From Flavobacterium psychrolimnae (GTDB taxonomy: Bacteria > Bacteroidota > Bacteroidia > Flavobacteriales > Flavobacteriaceae), in the NCBI RefSeq assembly GCF_003312425.1, contig NZ_QNUX01000001.1, positions 248,001-312,000 on the forward strand: a stretch of 64,000 nt of DNA, read 5' to 3'. Shown here piece after piece: positions 1 through 9,149 of the stretch. How positions within the stretch are numbered: the first letter of the stretch is position 1; each line of letters opens with the position of its first letter. The position numbers and the translations under genes were made by a program. The notes under the pieces are model-generated. The model had not been told where the DNA came from. It did no database searches and saw only the letters and a program-made list of their open reading frames with translations.

Positions 1-408
1 AACGGGATACTTTTAATCTTTAAAACAAAAGAAAAAAAGCAAATTTTGTTTTCTGATTTGGACCAAGTTTACATAACAGTAAACAAAATGAAAACCATTT
101 ACATTGCCCTAATTTTTGCACTTTCAATAGGATTAGCTGGATTTAGCTATATCTATTTCCAAATAGACTTAATCCTGTTAATAGCTTTCTTATTAGTAAT
201 TACTATCATTTTAAAAATGAATGATTACAAAAGCTATGGTCTAAAAATACGTTTAAAAAACGGTGCCATTTTTGAAAAAAGAGTAGATATCAAATCCAAA
301 CATGAAACAATAGATTTTGTAAATGACATTCGCAAAGAGATTTACGATTATAAAATAAAAAAGAGTAATGAAGCTTTAATTAAAGTTCAGTATGAATCAG
401 TTGTCTAA
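1..408 (+). CDS. Membrane protein, 5'-truncated by window edge
   Basis: The reading frame is open from the first base, so the true start lies outside the window; about 135 C-terminal residues are visible. Two adjacent hydrophobic helices (coded at about 95-155 and 165-215) are followed by a basic cytoplasmic-type tail with a K-x-R-x-K-N-G-A-x-F stretch. A soluble part, two helices, then a beta-rich tail resembles small bacterial proteins with PH-like domains, but I do not recognise a named family. The first in-frame TTG (46) and ATG (88) are unlikely to be the start because coding character continues upstream. Confidence 0.6.
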   Translation, partial: NGILLIFKTKEKKQILFSDLDQVYITVNKMKTIYIALIFALSIGLAGFSYIYFQIDLILLIAFLLVITIILKMNDYKSYGLKIRLKNGAIFEKRVDIKSKHETIDFVNDIRKEIYDYKIKKSNEALIKVQYESVV

Positions 409-542
409 AACGGAGGAATCCTTCAAAAAAAAAATTTGACTTCAATAAAATATACAACTGAAAAAATGTCACTCACACTGCGCAATCTGAGTTTGAATTG
501 TTTTAATTTTACAAGTTATAACACACATAACAATTACTAAAA

Positions 543-1355
543 TTGACTACATTAAGAGCGCTTTATTCGGCACTATTCGTCCTTATTCCCTTCTATATTT
601 TCTCCCAAACGAAACTCGTTTCCTGGAACATCGAAAACTTTGGAAAATCAAAGTCTGAACAAACAATCAACTACATTGCAAATTCGCTTAGAGAATATGA
701 CATAATAGCCATTCAGGAAGTCGTAGCGGGATATGGTGGCGCACAGGCTGTGGCCCGATTAGCAGATGAACTGAATCGCAAAGGCACGAAATGGGATTAT
801 GTAATTAGCGATCCTACCAGCAGCAGCGCTTACAAAACCGAACGTTACGCATTTATTTGGAAAACAAGCAAGGTTACAAAAATAGGAAGAGCGTGGCTCG
901 AAAAAAAATACCATTTGGAGATTGACAGAGAACCCTATTTTTGTACGTTTGAGTATGAGAATAAACAATTTACAGTCGTGAATTTTCATGCAATTACAAA
1001 GAAAAGACAACCTGAAACAGAGATTAAATATTTCAAGTATTTACCGGATGAATATCCAAATTTGAACTTAATTTTTGCTGGGGATTTCAATTGTCCTCAA
1101 TCACACACCGTTTTTAATCCTTTGAAAAAAATGGGATACACTTCTATTTTGATTGGTCAAAAAACATCGCTGAAACAAGAATGTAAAAATAATAATTGTC
1201 TGGCTTCGGAATTTGATAATATGTATTTTAAATCTTCGAAAGTAAATACTATCAATTCAGGAATTATTCCGTTTTATAAAAACTTCAATTCTTTAAAAGA
1301 AGCCCGAATAATCTCTGATCATATTCCTATTTGGTTTGAATTTTCTTTGAACTAA
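543..1355 (+). CDS. Secreted endonuclease/exonuclease/phosphatase-family protein (DNase I fold)
   Basis: 270 residues with an N-terminal signal peptide of about 22 residues, followed by the ordered motifs of the DNase I-like metal-dependent phosphoesterase fold: W-N-I-E-N-F-G (Asn ligand), A-I-Q-E-V (metal-binding Glu), V-N-F-H-A (catalytic His region), A-G-D-F-N-C (Asp/Asn pair) and a C-terminal S-D-H-I-P (catalytic Asp-His). It probably acts on nucleic acid or a phosphodiester outside the cytoplasm; the substrate cannot be read from sequence. The start is TTG; no in-frame ATG lies close enough to keep the signal peptide intact. It converges on the isoaspartyl peptidase gene, separated by one base. 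Confidence 0.85.
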   Translation: MTTLRALYSALFVLIPFYIFSQTKLVSWNIENFGKSKSEQTINYIANSLREYDIIAIQEVVAGYGGAQAVARLADELNRKGTKWDYVISDPTSSSAYKTERYAFIWKTSKVTKIGRAWLEKKYHLEIDREPYFCTFEYENKQFTVVNFHAITKKRQPETEIKYFKYLPDEYPNLNLIFAGDFNCPQSHTVFNPLKKMGYTSILIGQKTSLKQECKNNNCLASEFDNMYFKSSKVNTINSGIIPFYKNFNSLKEARIISDHIPIWFEFSLN

Positions 1356-1356
1356 A

Positions 1357-2199
1357 TTAATCAAAAACTTCAAATTGATCGCCGTCAAAACTGGCAAAAA
1401 CCATACTCGGGTGAGAATCCTTATGAAATATATTTCCTTTATTATCAATAGCAATGGCACCGGCAAAACCATCATAAGGTTTTAATTCGTTGAACGTTTT
1501 AGTAAAAGCTTCTTGTAATGAAAAACCATCGGTAACTCGAGTTACAATTTTTGTTGCAGTGGCATTACTCACAATATCCTCACCCACTCCTGTCAAACTC
1601 ACACCACAAAATGCATTAGCATAATTACCAGCTACAGTGGCAGAATCAGAAATGCGTCCAGGAATTTCAAATCCTTTTCCTCCAGTTGAAGTTGCTACAG
1701 CAATTTTTCCCTTGGCATCTAAAGCTACACAACCAACAGTTCCAGTTCCCAATGATTTCAGTTTCGCTTCATACTCTGCTCTTCTTTGTGGAATTTCGGT
1801 TGAAAAAGGTTCAAAACCATGTTGCCGTGCAAAATTAGTAGCTCCACTTCCGCCTAAAACTCTGTCGTCATATTGCATCAATAATTGGGCAACCTGAACA
1901 GGATTCTTCACTTCTTCAATATTGATAACGCCACTCATTTTCTGAGTTTCCCCATCCATAACGGCGGCACTCATTCTGATTTTTCCGTCACTTTGTATTT
2001 GAGATCCAATTCCGGCATTGAATAATTCGTCATCTTCCAAAAGAGAAACGGCATAAACAACTGTTTCTAATGCGGAATGCGTTTGTAAAAATGCGTAGGA
2101 ATCTTTTACAATTCTTTCTAATGCATTTTGCTTGGCAACTTTTGTTTCGTTGTTGGTTGATGATTCCGAAAAAAAACCACCATGTATAATTAATTTCAT
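1357..2199 (-). CDS. iaaA: Isoaspartyl peptidase / type III L-asparaginase
   Basis: 280-residue Ntn-hydrolase. The family's autocleavage site is visible: G-T-G-T-V-G-C-V-A-L-D, in which Thr154 becomes the N-terminal nucleophile after the proenzyme is cut into alpha and beta chains, followed by A-T-S-T-G-G. N-terminal H-G-G and N-A-G-I-G-S motifs also match. It is somewhat shorter than plant-type asparaginases (about 310-320) and has no signal peptide, so it is cytoplasmic. It lies 57 bp downstream of cyanophycinase on the same strand. The known role of such enzymes in cyanophycin breakdown is to split beta-Asp-Arg dipeptides into Asp and Arg, and the neighbourhood supports that role here. Confidence 0.9.
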   Translation of the reverse strand: MKLIIHGGFFSESSTNNETKVAKQNALERIVKDSYAFLQTHSALETVVYAVSLLEDDELFNAGIGSQIQSDGKIRMSAAVMDGETQKMSGVINIEEVKNPVQVAQLLMQYDDRVLGGSGATNFARQHGFEPFSTEIPQRRAEYEAKLKSLGTGTVGCVALDAKGKIAVATSTGGKGFEIPGRISDSATVAGNYANAFCGVSLTGVGEDIVSNATATKIVTRVTDGFSLQEAFTKTFNELKPYDGFAGAIAIDNKGNIFHKDSHPSMVFASFDGDQFEVFD

Positions 2200-2256
2200 A
2201 ATTGATTGAAGCCTTTTAGTTTACTGTATATAAATCTGTTATTCGCAAACTAACTA

Positions 2257-3129
2257 TTATAAGTAATGTGAAGATTGAATGTGCATTTTATGCGTTTCAA
2301 GATTGTAAGTGTCAAACTTGCTCATCACATGGGTTACTAAATGGGAGATTGAAATGGGTTGCCCTAATTCTACTTTTGTTAAATTAGTGTCTTTTATTTC
2401 ACGACCATCTACTAAAATAACCAAGCCGGAACCTATGGCTTCCATTTCTTTATTATTAGTAATCAACAATCCTGTATCCTCACCTAAACCTATTCCAAGC
2501 ACTCTCGGATTCCCTACAACAGCTTGAAAAAGTCTGCCGATTCTACCGCGTTGCACAAAATGAGTGTCAATAATAACACCGTCAATTAAACCCAATCCGC
2601 TTGAGATTTTTACTTCGCCTTTCAATAACGCTTCGGAGCTACTTCCCTGATAAATCATGTTATTAGAAGCTGCAGCTGCTCCAGCCGAAGTTCCTGCATA
2701 AATAAATTCTTCATTATGATATTTATCCAATAACATATCATGAAACGGTGTTCCTCCTAGAATAGAACTCAATCGCAACTGATCGCCTCCGGTAAACATA
2801 ACAATATCTGCTGCTTGCAATCGTGCTAAAACCTCAGGATCAGCGGCTTGTTCTCTCCTTTCAATATGGAGAATATCAACATTTTTAGCATTCAAATATT
2901 CAAAAGCCTTGACATATTCAGGTCCTATTTCGCGTGGAATAACAGAGGCCGTTGTAATAACTTCTATTCGTGATTTTTCTTTATGTTTTGATTCATTTAA
3001 TATCCTTTTTAGAATTCCAGCTTCAAAAAAGTTTAAATTATTGGTTGCATTTTTATCTAAATCGGTTTCCGTAAAACTTCCTTTATCAACTGCACCGCCT
3101 ATTATTATTAGTTTTCCAAGTATATTCAT
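2257..3129 (-). CDS. cphB: Cyanophycinase
   Basis: 290 residues from the ATG at 3129; an in-frame extension to 3198 adds a low-complexity leader not seen in the family, so the shorter start is chosen. Peptidase S51 family: L-I-I-I-G-G-A at the N-terminus, F-T-G-G-D-Q (112-117) and the nucleophile elbow G-T-S-A-G-A with Ser149. The enzyme hydrolyses cyanophycin granule peptide to beta-Asp-Arg dipeptides in the cytoplasm. It heads a two-gene unit with the isoaspartyl peptidase and is divergent from cyanophycin synthetase, with about 270 bp between the starts. Confidence 0.92.
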   Translation of the reverse strand: MNILGKLIIIGGAVDKGSFTETDLDKNATNNLNFFEAGILKRILNESKHKEKSRIEVITTASVIPREIGPEYVKAFEYLNAKNVDILHIERREQAADPEVLARLQAADIVMFTGGDQLRLSSILGGTPFHDMLLDKYHNEEFIYAGTSAGAAAASNNMIYQGSSSEALLKGEVKISSGLGLIDGVIIDTHFVQRGRIGRLFQAVVGNPRVLGIGLGEDTGLLITNNKEMEAIGSGLVILVDGREIKDTNLTKVELGQPISISHLVTHVMSKFDTYNLETHKMHIQSSHYL

Positions 3130-3400
3130 TTTGTAAAAATAACCAAAAAGATAAAAAAGAGCATTTGAACTTGTACTTTTTTTTTCAAAAATTGCCAACA
3201 GAGCTACTAATAATTAATTTTTAAAGAATAAATTTTGATTCCTATCGTAAAAACTTTACTTTAGTTGCATTCTAACTTATTTAGATTGAATTATTAGATT
3301 GTACTTTACTTTTTTTATCCAAATCAATACTGGTTAAAAATGAAAATTAAGCCTTTGTATTCAACTATTTTTTTACACAAAAAATAATCTTTCCGTTTTT

Positions 3401-6025
3401 ATGAAAATAATCAAAGTACAAGCCCTCCGTGGTCCGAATATCTGGAGTATTCAAAGAAAAAAATTAATCCAAATGCGCTTGGATTTAGAAGAAATGGAGC
3501 AATTCCCCACCAATAAAATTGACGGATTTAGAGAACGAATCGAAGCAATGTTTCCTTCGATGATTGAGCATCGTTGTTCAGAAGGTTGTCGTGGTGGATT
3601 TTTTTCCAGAGTAGAACGTGGAACCTGGATGGGACATGTAATTGAACACATTGCACTTGAAATTCAGTCTCTTGCCGGAATGGAAACCGGTTTTGGAAGA
3701 ACCAGAGAAACCAAGACTCCAGGAACTTATAATGTAGTTTTCAGTTATACTGAAGAAAATGTAGGACTTTTTGCTGCGGAATCCTCTGTTGCCATTGCCG
3801 AAGCTTTAATTGCCGGAACTGAATATGATGTTGATGCCGACTTACAGAAAATGCGTGAAATCCGCGAACGTGTGAGACTTGGCCCAAGTACAGGAAGTAT
3901 TGTAGAAGAAGCTGTTGCCAGAGATATTCCTTGGATTCGACTGGGAACGAACTCATTGGTACAACTTGGATATGGTATCAATCAAATGCGTTTTCAGGCA
4001 ACCATTACATGTAAAACCAGCAGTATTGCAGTAGATATTGCCTGCAATAAAGAGCAGACTAAAAAAATGTTGGAAATGGCTTCTATCCCAGTGGCCAGTG
4101 GAAGTATTTGTGTAGACGAGGAAAGTTTAGCCGAAGTGATTCAAAAAATTGGCTATCCTATTGTTCTAAAACCTTTGGGCGGAAATCACGGAAAAGGTGC
4201 TTCCATCAATGTTACCAATTGGGAAGATGCAGTGGCGGGTTTAGCTTTTGCACAAACATACGGCAAACGCGTCATTGTAGAAAAATTTATAACCGGTTTC
4301 GATTTTAGAATATTGGTTATCGATAATAAATTAGTTGCTGCCGCAAAAAGAGTTCCGGCTCACGTAATAGGAAATGGAACGGACAGCATCCAGCAATTAA
4401 TTGAAATTACCAATCAGGATCCAAGAAGAGGTTATGGACATGAAAATGTGCTGACTCAAATCGATGTTGACAGAGATACAGAAGATCTATTGGAAAAACT
4501 AAACTATACATTGGAAACGATTCCTAGAATCGGCGAAATTGTAGTTTTGAAATCAACAGCAAATTTAAGTACCGGCGGAACATCTGTAGATGTTACTGAT
4601 ATGATGCACCCAGAAAACATCTTTCTAGCAGAAAGAATTTCAAGAGTGATTGGACTTGATGTTTGCGGAGTTGATATAATGGCCGAAAATTTGACCCAAC
4701 CTTTAAAAGAAAATGGCGGCGTAATTCTTGAAGTCAATGCGGCTCCCGGTTTTAGAATGCACCTTGCGCCTTCTGAAGGATTGCCAAGAAATGTGGCTGC
4801 ACCGGTAATTGACATGTTATATCCTCCGGGAAAATCGTGTCGTATTCCTATAATTGCCGTAACGGGAACTAATGGAAAAACTACCACTACCCGACTATTG
4901 GCACATATTGTAAAAAATAATGGTTTCAAAGTAGGTTTCACCACATCAGATGGGATTTATGTTCAAAACCACATGATGGAAAAAGGTGATACAACAGGAC
5001 CTCTTAGTGCCGAATATATTTTGAGAGATCCAACTGTAGAATTCGCAGTTCTGGAAACTGCAAGAGGCGGAATTCTTCGTTCTGGTTTGGGCTTCAGTCG
5101 CTGTGATATCGGGGTAATCACGAATATTCAGGAAGACCATTTGGGTTTAAGTGACATTCACACTTTAGATGATTTAGCCAGAGTTAAAGCAACAGTGGTC
5201 AAAAGTATCAAGAAAAACGGTTGGGCTGTTCTAAATGGTGACGACGAACATTGTATAAAATTAGGAAAAGACCTGAATTGTAATGTAGCTTATTTCAGTT
5301 TGAGCGAAGACAGCGATTTTATCAAGAAACTTTGTGCCGAAGGAAAAACTGTTGCAGTCTACGAAAATGGCTATATCACTATCAAAAAAGGAGAATGGAA
5401 AATCCGAATTGAGCGTGCGACTCATGTACCTTTAACATTAGGCGGTAAAGCAAAATTCATGATTGCCAATGTCCTTGCTGCTACTTTAGCGAGTTATTTG
5501 TGGGGTTTTAAAACTGAAGATATCAGTTTGTCTCTTCAGACTTTCATTCCAAGTGCCGCACAAACTCCAGGTCGTATGAATATTTTTGAGTTCAAAAAAT
5601 TCAAAGTCCTTATTGATTTTGCTCACAATGCATCCGGTTATAAAGGTGTCGAAGAATACCTTCAAAGCGTAGATGCTACCAAGAAAATTGGAATTATAGC
5701 AGGTGTTGGTGATCGCCGAGACGAAGACATCAGGGAATGCGCCCACATTGCGGCCCGAATGTTTGACCATATCATCATCCGACAAGAAAAATACCTGAGA
5801 GGAAGAACCGAAGATGAAATTATTAATCTAATTCTTGATGGAATCAAAGCTTCCGGTAAAACGGTAACCTATGAAATTATCCCTAAAGAAACTGAAGCTA
5901 TAAAACATGCTATAAACTCTGCTGAAGAAGGAAGTTTCATCACCGCTTTAAGTGACGTAGTGACCAATGCAATTGATATTGTACAAGAATATTTAGACAA
6001 AGAAAATGAACATGGAGTGGTGTAA
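3401..6025 (+). CDS. cphA: Cyanophycin synthetase
   Basis: 874 residues, the normal CphA1 length. There is an N-terminal domain, then an ATP-grasp domain (about 220-480, with K-P-L-G-G-N-H-G-K-G and E-V-N-A-A-P-G-F-R), then a Mur-ligase-like domain starting with the P-loop G-T-N-G-K-T-T-T-T near residue 487 and a C-terminal module with D-F-A-H-N and G-D-R-R-D-E-D. The ATP-grasp half adds Asp to the backbone and the Mur-like half adds Arg to the Asp side chain, giving multi-L-arginyl-poly-L-aspartate. Translation probably starts at the ATG at 3401, after an AT-rich leader. A repeat element and a strong terminator follow the gene. Confidence 0.95.
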   Translation: MKIIKVQALRGPNIWSIQRKKLIQMRLDLEEMEQFPTNKIDGFRERIEAMFPSMIEHRCSEGCRGGFFSRVERGTWMGHVIEHIALEIQSLAGMETGFGRTRETKTPGTYNVVFSYTEENVGLFAAESSVAIAEALIAGTEYDVDADLQKMREIRERVRLGPSTGSIVEEAVARDIPWIRLGTNSLVQLGYGINQMRFQATITCKTSSIAVDIACNKEQTKKMLEMASIPVASGSICVDEESLAEVIQKIGYPIVLKPLGGNHGKGASINVTNWEDAVAGLAFAQTYGKRVIVEKFITGFDFRILVIDNKLVAAAKRVPAHVIGNGTDSIQQLIEITNQDPRRGYGHENVLTQIDVDRDTEDLLEKLNYTLETIPRIGEIVVLKSTANLSTGGTSVDVTDMMHPENIFLAERISRVIGLDVCGVDIMAENLTQPLKENGGVILEVNAAPGFRMHLAPSEGLPRNVAAPVIDMLYPPGKSCRIPIIAVTGTNGKTTTTRLLAHIVKNNGFKVGFTTSDGIYVQNHMMEKGDTTGPLSAEYILRDPTVEFAVLETARGGILRSGLGFSRCDIGVITNIQEDHLGLSDIHTLDDLARVKATVVKSIKKNGWAVLNGDDEHCIKLGKDLNCNVAYFSLSEDSDFIKKLCAEGKTVAVYENGYITIKKGEWKIRIERATHVPLTLGGKAKFMIANVLAATLASYLWGFKTEDISLSLQTFIPSAAQTPGRMNIFEFKKFKVLIDFAHNASGYKGVEEYLQSVDATKKIGIIAGVGDRRDEDIRECAHIAARMFDHIIIRQEKYLRGRTEDEIINLILDGIKASGKTVTYEIIPKETEAIKHAINSAEEGSFITALSDVVTNAIDIVQEYLDKENEHGVV

Positions 6026-6035
6026 TTTTTTTAGA

Positions 6036-6110
6036 AGCTAATCCTGCTGTCCGTTATATCTTTGTTTGCCTAAAGAAGGCAAACAAAGGATGCCACTACC
6101 ATCAGGGCTA
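6036..6110. repeat. Dispersed palindromic repeat, copy 1
   Basis: A 75-bp intergenic element running from AGCTAATCCTGCTGTCCG to CCACTACCATCAGGGCTA. Its centre is a near-perfect hairpin (CTTTGTTTGCCT at 6060-6071 with AGGCAAACAAAG at 6077-6088). The outer parts match a second, more degraded copy in reverse orientation at 43763-43830. It is not coding. I believe such elements are scattered through flavobacterial genomes, but that part is recollection. Confidence 0.6.
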
Positions 6111-6115
6111 AAAAC

Positions 6116-6144
6116 AAAAGCCAATCGAATTCCGATTGGCTTTT
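6116..6144. terminator. Bidirectional terminator between cphA and the convergent gene
   Basis: AAAAGCCAATCG at 6116-6127 pairs with CGATTGGCTTTT at 6133-6144 around a 5-nt loop. Runs of A and T on either side make it usable from both strands; it lies nine bases from the stop codon of the minus-strand gene. Confidence 0.85.
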
Positions 6145-6152
6145 GTTGTATA

Positions 6153-7412
6153 TTATGTTTTTAACTTTTTCTTTCTGGCTGCAGGAAATAAAACGTTATT
6201 CAAAATCAAACGATATCCAGGTGAATTAGAATGCAAATCCAAAACTGTTGGAGGATCACCCACCTGATGCTGAAAATCTTCCGGATCGTGACCACCGTAG
6301 AATGTAAACATTCCTTTGCCCTTTTGACCATGAATATAACGTGCTTCCCCATTTAACTCACAAGTTCCCATAACCAACACATTTGATTTCATTAAGGGCG
6401 CATCAAATGCGGTAGTTTGCCCCATAAACCCTTTGACCAACTGTGTATGATTTTGACAAAGCATGCTAGGAATTGGATCCCATTTAGCCGAAAATTCCAT
6501 TAAAGTAAAATAATCTTTCTCCATAGGAATTCGTCTTTTTGAAGTCATATCGATATCCGAAAATTCATATTGCTCCGGTTTTCTTTCCAATGTAAAATCT
6601 TTGAAAGCAAATGAATTACTGTAATTCATTTTAGATTGGTAATTTCCTTCACTCGGATCTCCATCAAACATTGCTTCGCAAATATCTACGCCATCCGCTG
6701 CCAAAGCAATATCAAAACTATCCGTTGCAGAGCACATGGCAAACATAAATCCACCACCAATTACAAAGTCCCTGATTTTTTTAGCAACAGCTCCCTTTTC
6801 CTGAGAAACTTTAGCATATCCTAATTTAGCTGCTAAAGTCTCTGCCTCTTTCTTTTGCTCGATGTACCAAGGTACGTTCTTATAAGCCCCGTAAAACTTA
6901 CCGTATTGACCCGTAAAATCTTCATGATGCAAATGTAGCCAATCGTATAGTAGCAGTTGATCGCTTAATACTTCATCATCATATATTGCAGTAAAAGGGA
7001 TTTCAGCATACGTCAAAACTAAAGTCACAGCATCATCCCAAGGCTGTTTTCCTTTAGGAGTATACACCGCAATTTTAGGTGCTTTTTCTAGCACCACTGA
7101 TTCCATATTCTGGGAAGGACTAGAGATTTCATTCAAGATAGCCAACTCTTCTCCATCAGAAATTATTTCAAAACTGACACCGCGTATCTGGCATTCTTTT
7201 CGGATTTCCTCAGCATCAGGCAATAAAAAGGAACCTCCGCGATAATTAAGTAACCAACTTGCTTTGTAATTTTTGTCCAAACACCAAAATGTAATTCCGT
7301 ATGCTTTCAAATGGTTTTGTTGTGTAGTTTCATCCATTGGAACCAAAATAAAAGAAGCTTTGGCAGTTATAGACAATAGAAAAAGGAATATATAGAAGAG
7401 TTTTTTGAGCAT
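6153..7412 (-). CDS. Exported protein of the flavobacterial 'asparagine synthetase B' group; function unproven
   Basis: 419 residues with a clear signal peptide (about residues 1-19). I recognise the sequence as the group that flavobacterial genomes label asparagine synthetase B, but it does not look like AsnB. It has no N-terminal Cys2 amidotransferase nucleophile, no PPi-loop S-G-G-x-D-S, and it is exported. What can be seen is a region like class I glutamine-amidotransferase/ThuA folds (G-G-G-F-M-F-A-M-C-S-A-T-D) and a C-terminal F-T-F-Y-G-G-H-D-P-E. Treat the name as a database habit. The gene is single, convergent with cphA, and ends in a basic tail rich in Lys. Confidence 0.6.
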   Translation of the reverse strand: MLKKLFYIFLFLLSITAKASFILVPMDETTQQNHLKAYGITFWCLDKNYKASWLLNYRGGSFLLPDAEEIRKECQIRGVSFEIISDGEELAILNEISSPSQNMESVVLEKAPKIAVYTPKGKQPWDDAVTLVLTYAEIPFTAIYDDEVLSDQLLLYDWLHLHHEDFTGQYGKFYGAYKNVPWYIEQKKEAETLAAKLGYAKVSQEKGAVAKKIRDFVIGGGFMFAMCSATDSFDIALAADGVDICEAMFDGDPSEGNYQSKMNYSNSFAFKDFTLERKPEQYEFSDIDMTSKRRIPMEKDYFTLMEFSAKWDPIPSMLCQNHTQLVKGFMGQTTAFDAPLMKSNVLVMGTCELNGEARYIHGQKGKGMFTFYGGHDPEDFQHQVGDPPTVLDLHSNSPGYRLILNNVLFPAARKKKLKT

Positions 7413-7580
7413 CTTGCAGTAATTTTTTTTATCTCAAAGATAGAAAGTAAGGACTTCAAATGAATAAAATTTAACGTTTAAATGAAGCTTTTTCATCGCT
7501 TTTCTAAAAAACACGTAAAAATACGCATAGCCAAATTATTTCTTAATTATAAATTCGCAGATATCCTTTAATAAACCAAA

Positions 7581-7721
7581 ATGAAAAATTTAATAATGAA
7601 TCCAAACGAAAGCAATGATCCGTTCAATCTTCTGAATTTATTAAAAAAAATAGGATTGTGTTTATTAGTAATCCTTATCATAACTTTTTACATGCTTTGC
7701 TACCAACATCTTAGTCTATAA
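7581..7721 (+). CDS. Small membrane protein, 46 aa
   Basis: ATG at 7581, stop at 7719-7721. A polar N-terminal half rich in Asn is followed by a single hydrophobic helix (about residues 26-41, rich in Leu and Ile) and a short tail. It lies 35 bp upstream of the DUF547 gene on the same strand and could be co-transcribed. No family recognised; supported only by composition and position. Confidence 0.4.
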   Translation: MKNLIMNPNESNDPFNLLNLLKKIGLCLLVILIITFYMLCYQHLSL

Positions 7722-7756
7722 CTAATCAAAATCATTCTCAAAAAATAGAAATTGTT

Positions 7757-8413
7757 TTGAAAAATTATTACACCGCTTTATCAGAAGAAATTCTCGTCAC
7801 TGCAAAATCAGATGGCGATTCGACCTTGCTGAGAAGACAACTTTTCTATATCCGGGCAGCAAAACTGGAGAAAAGTCTGGATAGCGATGATTTAAGAAAG
7901 ACCTTTTGGATAAATATCTACAATGCGTATTATCTCATTATTTCAAAAGAATCTACTGACAACGCTTCAATTTTCAACTTGAAAAGAATAAAAATTGCTC
8001 GTTCTCAATTGTCATTAAACGATATTGAACATGGGATTTTAAGAAAATCCAAATTTAAAATGGGATTTGGATATCTTACGAATCCATTTTATTCTGATTT
8101 TATAAAAACGTTTGCGGTACGGGAGTTGGATTACAGAATCCATTTTGCTTTACGCAGTATTTCTTTAGAAAAAACTACCATTGATCATTACGATAGTGAA
8201 ATAATTGAAAACCAACTCGTCCAAATTACCCACAATTTCATTCAATCTGAAACTGAATTCGATACAAAATTAAAATTAATCAGAACATCAAAATTTTTAT
8301 TCTCTTATTATCGTGATTTTGGAGGTATGCGCTCTGTTAAAAAACTATTACAAGCAAGTTTAAAAAAAGACTTGAAAGGGTATACACTTCAGTTCAAAAA
8401 CACTGCAAAATAA
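7757..8413 (+). CDS. DUF547 domain-containing protein
   Basis: 218 residues with the DUF547 hallmarks: R-K-T-F-W-I-N-I-Y-N-A-Y near residues 48-59 and a downstream segment containing D-I-E-H-G-I-L-R and F-A-L-R-S-I-S. The fold is distantly related to transglutaminase/papain-like proteins; no biochemical role is established. No signal peptide. The start appears to be the TTG at 7757, with no ATG placed to preserve the N-terminal similarity. It is followed by a convergent response-regulator gene. Confidence 0.75.
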   Translation: MKNYYTALSEEILVTAKSDGDSTLLRRQLFYIRAAKLEKSLDSDDLRKTFWINIYNAYYLIISKESTDNASIFNLKRIKIARSQLSLNDIEHGILRKSKFKMGFGYLTNPFYSDFIKTFAVRELDYRIHFALRSISLEKTTIDHYDSEIIENQLVQITHNFIQSETEFDTKLKLIRTSKFLFSYYRDFGGMRSVKKLLQASLKKDLKGYTLQFKNTAK

Positions 8414-8477
8414 AAAACAATAATTAATGCATCGCAATTGCCGTTTATCTCCCAATTAACGCAATTTTCAAAAAAAA

Positions 8478-9146
8478 TTATACTTCAAAATCCAGAATTT
8501 CATTCTGAACAGCATAAACCACTAAACCAGCAATATTCCTGGATTCTGTTTTCAATAATAAATTGTTGCGATGACCTTCTACCGTTCTTGGACTTATAAA
8601 TAGCTTTTCGGCAATTTCTGCCGTACTTTTTTGTGAACAAATCAGTTTTAATACTTCAAATTCACGAGCTGTCAAAAAATTACTATCTAAAGCGCTCTTT
8701 GTTTTTTTAGCAGTCAAGACATCATCCTGAATAATTTTCATGACATAATCCGTGTAGTAAAAACCTTTTTCAGCAACTTCATTTATAGTTGTAATCAATT
8801 CTTGCGGGGTTGCATTTTTTATCAAATACGAAACTGCGCCTACATCAACCATATTGGCAACAAAAGACTTTGAATCGTAACTGGTCAGTGCTATGATTTT
8901 TAGTTTTGGAAATTCCACATGAATAATCTTAGTTGCTTCAACACCATTAATTCCTGGCATTTTTAAGTCCATGATGATAATATCCGGATGATTATTTTTA
9001 TTGTTTTGGAGAAAAGAAATCAATTCATCCCCGTTTGACGCTTCAAAAATGATGTCAATATTTGGTTCACGACCCAATAAAAAAGAAATTCCTTTTCTAA
9101 AAAGAATTTCATCATCCACTAATATTATTTTTATAGTTTTGCTCAT
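8478..9146 (-). CDS. NarL/FixJ-family response regulator
   Basis: 222 residues. Receiver domain at 1-125 with the acidic pair in L-V-D-D-E, the phospho-acceptor Asp in I-I-M-D-L-K-M-P-G and the Lys switch in Y-L-I-K-N-A. C-terminal LuxR-type helix-turn-helix (about 155-215) with L-T-A-R-E-F-E-V-L-K and I-S-P-R-T-V-E-G-H. It is a DNA-binding output partner of the histidine kinase three bases upstream. Confidence 0.95.
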   Translation of the reverse strand: MSKTIKIILVDDEILFRKGISFLLGREPNIDIIFEASNGDELISFLQNNKNNHPDIIIMDLKMPGINGVEATKIIHVEFPKLKIIALTSYDSKSFVANMVDVGAVSYLIKNATPQELITTINEVAEKGFYYTDYVMKIIQDDVLTAKKTKSALDSNFLTAREFEVLKLICSQKSTAEIAEKLFISPRTVEGHRNNLLLKTESRNIAGLVVYAVQNEILDFEV

Positions 9147-9149
9147 TTT

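Noticed and set aside
2257..3198. Longer cyanophycinase start at 3198
   Set aside because: The added 23 residues are low-complexity and unlike the family; the ATG at 3129 gives the canonical start.
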